From an uncultured Saprospiraceae bacterium (lineage in GTDB: Bacteria; Bacteroidota; Bacteroidia; Chitinophagales; Saprospiraceae), in the NCBI GenBank assembly GCA_937921525.1, contig CAKZUM010000600.1, positions 1 to 7,473 of the forward strand: a stretch of 7,473 nt of DNA, given 5' to 3'. A program made the translations under genes and the position numbers. Below, piece by piece: positions 5,801-7,473 of this stretch. Position 1 is the stretch's first letter, and each line of letters begins with the position of its first letter. The notes below the pieces were generated by a model. The model made no database searches, had not been told where the DNA came from, and saw only the letters and a program-made list of their open reading frames with translations.

Positions 5801-6904
5801 CTATTCTTCGATAATCTCCGTATTACTACCTGGATCTTCCTCTGAAATTTCTTCTTCAATTATCTGCTTCCGAGTATGAACATATTTTCTCCACTTATCA
5901 ATACATTCTTGAAAATCGGCAGGTAAGTCTGATTCGAAGAACATTTCCTCTCCAGTTGTAGGATGTATAAATCCTAAGGACTTAGCATGTAGTGCATGTC
6001 TAGGCAGGATTTTAAAAGCATTATGTACAAACTGTTTGTATTTTGTAAACACCGTTCCTTTTAAAATTTTATCACCACCATAGCGACCATCATTAAATAA
6101 GGTATGATTGGCATACTTCATATGTACCCTAATCTGGTGTGTTCGACCAGTCTCTAAGTGACACTTAATCAAAGTAACATAATACATTCGTTCTACTACC
6201 TCATAATGAGTAACAGCATGCTTTCCCTCATCTCCCTCAGGGAATACCATAAACTGTAGCCTATTGCTAGGATTTCTAGCAATATTGCCAATAATGGTTC
6301 CCTTGTCCTCTTTTAAATCTCCCCAGACCAATGCATAATATTCACGCTTAACTGTATGATCGGCAAATTGTTTACTCAAATGCGCAAGTGCGTGCTCCGT
6401 TTTACCCACCAATAGTAAGCCAGAGGTATCTTTATCAATTCGATGTACGATGCCCGGGCGATCTACATAGGCATCATCTTTTCCAGGTAGAATAGCTCCT
6501 TTTAAGTGAAATACAATCGCATTAACTAAAGTGCCAGTATGATTACCAACACCGGGATGAACGACCATACCTGGTGGTTTGTACACCACCATGATATCAT
6601 CGTCTTCGTAGTATACATCTATAGGAATATCTTCAGGCTGGACGCGCTCATTTAGTCCTCTAGGTTTATCAAGGTGCATGGTAATCACATCATTGGGGCG
6701 AACTTTATAGTTAGGCTTAATTTGCTGGTCGTTCACTAAAATTTTTCCCTCTTTGATGCCATTTTGTATTTTACTTCGAGATATTTTAACAACTCGATCC
6801 ATTAGAAATTTATCCAAGCGAGTTACCGTTTGCTTAGGGTCTGCGATATAGACCATTTCGTAGGGATTGTCCTCTGTTTGTTCTGTTTTTTTCATGCTAC
6901 ACAT
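5801..6904 (-). CDS. rluD: RluD-type 23S rRNA pseudouridine synthase
   Basis: This cytoplasmic enzyme isomerises uridine to pseudouridine in RNA. RluD of E. coli modifies helix 69 of 23S rRNA (1911, 1915, 1917). An S4 RNA-binding domain lies at about 28-80 (RLDKFLMDRV, ISRSKIQNGIKEGKILVNDQ). The catalytic domain follows, with VVYKPPGMVVHPG (106-118) and the RluA-family active-site motif GIVHRIDKDTSGLLLVGK, whose Asp157 is the catalytic residue. ETGRTHQIRVHM (251-262) and RHALHAKSLGFIHP (302-315) complete the fold. The length of 367 residues is slightly long because of an acidic C-terminal tail (about 348-367). The annotated ATG at 6904 is followed by a second at residue 4 (MKKTEQ), which is an equally good start. 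The family is certain. RluD rather than another RluA-type member is inferred from the S4 domain and the motifs. Confidence 0.95.
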   Translation of the reverse strand: MCSMKKTEQTEDNPYEMVYIADPKQTVTRLDKFLMDRVVKISRSKIQNGIKEGKILVNDQQIKPNYKVRPNDVITMHLDKPRGLNERVQPEDIPIDVYYEDDDIMVVYKPPGMVVHPGVGNHTGTLVNAIVFHLKGAILPGKDDAYVDRPGIVHRIDKDTSGLLLVGKTEHALAHLSKQFADHTVKREYYALVWGDLKEDKGTIIGNIARNPSNRLQFMVFPEGDEGKHAVTHYEVVERMYYVTLIKCHLETGRTHQIRVHMKYANHTLFNDGRYGGDKILKGTVFTKYKQFVHNAFKILPRHALHAKSLGFIHPTTGEEMFFESDLPADFQECIDKWRKYVHTRKQIIEEEISEEDPGSNTEIIEE

Positions 6905-6960
6905 TTTCGGCTATTCACAGGAGTGTTGAATAATAGAACTCCATTGAACAACGTTTTTTG

Positions 6961-6968
6961 CAAAGATA
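6961..6968 (-). promoter_or_regulatory. -7 promoter element of rluD
   Basis: On the minus strand this reads TATCTTTG, followed by CAAAAAACG, the very common form of the Bacteroidota -7 element. It lies 56 nt before the rluD ATG. A -33 TTG at the expected distance is not clear. Confidence 0.6.
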
Positions 6969-7049
6969 GAGAGCTATAACTACATTGAAGCTAGATTCTA
7001 CGCATTATTAATTATACAGCGACAGAAAAGGTAGTATCGCTTATAATTT

Positions 7050-7057
7050 TACCTTTG
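7050..7057 (+). promoter_or_regulatory. Possible -7 promoter element upstream of the MerC-family gene
   Basis: TACCTTTG matches TAnnTTTG on the plus strand, but it would leave a leader of about 115 nt before the MerC-family ATG at 7181, and no -33 TTG is seen. A nearer alternative is CAACTTTG (7148-7155, one mismatch), which overlaps the palindrome. I cannot choose between them. Confidence 0.25.
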
Positions 7058-7141
7058 GAGCATGAATTTTTGTGTTACTATCTTAGAAAGACTAATTAAA
7101 TAGTACTTTATTTGATTTAAAAACTTTCTTGGTAGTGAAAA

Positions 7142-7160
7142 TTGTTGCAACTTTGTTGCA
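7142..7160 (+). promoter_or_regulatory. Palindromic operator candidate (TGCAAC-TTT-GTTGCA) before the MerC-family gene
   Basis: TGCAAC (7146-7151) and GTTGCA (7155-7160) form a perfect inverted repeat around TTT. TTGTTGCA also occurs as a direct repeat at 7142-7149 and 7153-7160, an 11-bp step close to one helical turn. The site ends 20 bp before the ATG and overlaps a possible -7 element, so a bound repressor would block transcription. The symmetry is of the kind used by Fur-family regulators such as Zur. The regulator's identity is inference. Confidence 0.5.
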
Positions 7161-7180
7161 TTAAGAAGCGTTTTATTATT

Positions 7181-7473
7181 ATGAATAAGTTCCTACCAAG
7201 TATCAACCTTGATTTTTTAGGCTTTTCAGCATCTATGCTGTGTGCTATGCACTGTGCACTGTTACCCTTTATTATGACTGTAGGCGTTATGGGTGGGTTA
7301 AGCTGGTTAAATAATCCTTGGATAGAAATCAGCTTTATTGTCATTAGTATTGTGCTGGCATTGCTTTCTCTATATCCAACTTACAAGAAAAAGCATGCTA
7401 ATGCGAAGCCACTACAAATAGCTGCTGTAGGTTTTTTCTTATTATTTATCAGTCGAATTGCAGGACATGGAAG
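7181..7473 (+). CDS. MerC-family membrane protein (5' part, cut by the window end)
   Basis: Ninety-seven codons are present and the frame is open at the edge. The protein begins MNKFLPSINLDFLGFSASML and has the MerC motif CAMHC (Cys21, His24, Cys25) within the first hydrophobic helix (about 12-40). Two further membrane segments are visible at about 48-66 and 78-93, so this is the start of a small inner-membrane protein. MerC of mercury-resistance operons transports Hg(II) through Cys pairs. The chromosomal Bacteroidota homologues usually stand outside mer operons and their metal is uncertain. No merR, merA or merP is visible here, so mercury resistance should not be assumed. It is divergent from rluD, with a palindromic operator candidate upstream. 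Confidence 0.8.
   Translation, partial: MNKFLPSINLDFLGFSASMLCAMHCALLPFIMTVGVMGGLSWLNNPWIEISFIVISIVLALLSLYPTYKKKHANAKPLQIAAVGFFLLFISRIAGHG

Noticed and set aside
7062..7103. 13-residue leader peptide before the MerC-family gene
   Set aside because: The GGAG before its ATG is too close to act as a ribosome-binding site, and nothing else supports translation.
7117..7344. 75-codon open frame on the minus strand
   Set aside because: It is antisense to the MerC-family gene, which has a clear CAMHC motif and membrane helices on the plus strand.
7181..7473. Mercury-resistance operon
   Set aside because: Only the MerC-family gene is visible. No merR, merP, merT or merA occurs in the window, and Bacteroidota MerC-like genes usually stand outside mer operons.

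Overview
The window comes from a member of the Bacteroidota. A 5S rRNA is followed by a GLPGLI-family protein, a carboxypeptidase-regulatory/TonB-plug outer-membrane protein, a TonB C-terminal-domain protein and small HTH ORFs. Several -7 promoter elements match the Bacteroidota consensus TAnnTTTG. Base composition is low in GC, especially at 200-4900. A Saprospira-like or Chitinophaga-like lineage is possible, but I cannot fix the genus from this sequence.

Layout. (1) 1-191: the 3' end of an rRNA operon, with the 5S rRNA and an intrinsic terminator. (2) 192-657: AT-rich DNA with mutually exclusive inverted repeats and a perfect (CCTTA)11 pentanucleotide tract. A 49-codon ORF reads through the tract and is open only at the present copy number and others differing by three units. 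(3) 658-843: a 61-residue helix-turn-helix protein. (4) 895-5682: a same-strand envelope cluster. It starts at a good Bacteroidota promoter and encodes a small cationic secreted peptide with two cysteines, a GLPGLI protein, an 895-residue TonB-plug/beta-barrel outer-membrane protein and a periplasmic TonB_C protein. The TonB_C protein carries an extra C-terminal domain that resembles the last domain of GldM. (5) 5801-6904, minus strand: an RluD-type 23S rRNA pseudouridine synthase, convergent with the cluster. (6) 7181 to the end: the start of a MerC-family membrane protein, divergent from rluD, with a perfect palindromic operator candidate just upstream.

Inferred working of the cluster: the outer-membrane protein would be the transporter or receptor, the GLPGLI protein its habitual secreted partner, and the TonB_C protein its periplasmic contact. 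The first gene supplies a small secreted peptide of unknown role. A perfect hairpin between the peptide gene and the GLPGLI gene could set the ratio of peptide to downstream products. The GLPGLI and outer-membrane genes look richer in AT than rluD, and the cluster sits directly after an rRNA operon, so it may be an accessory insertion. That is inference only.
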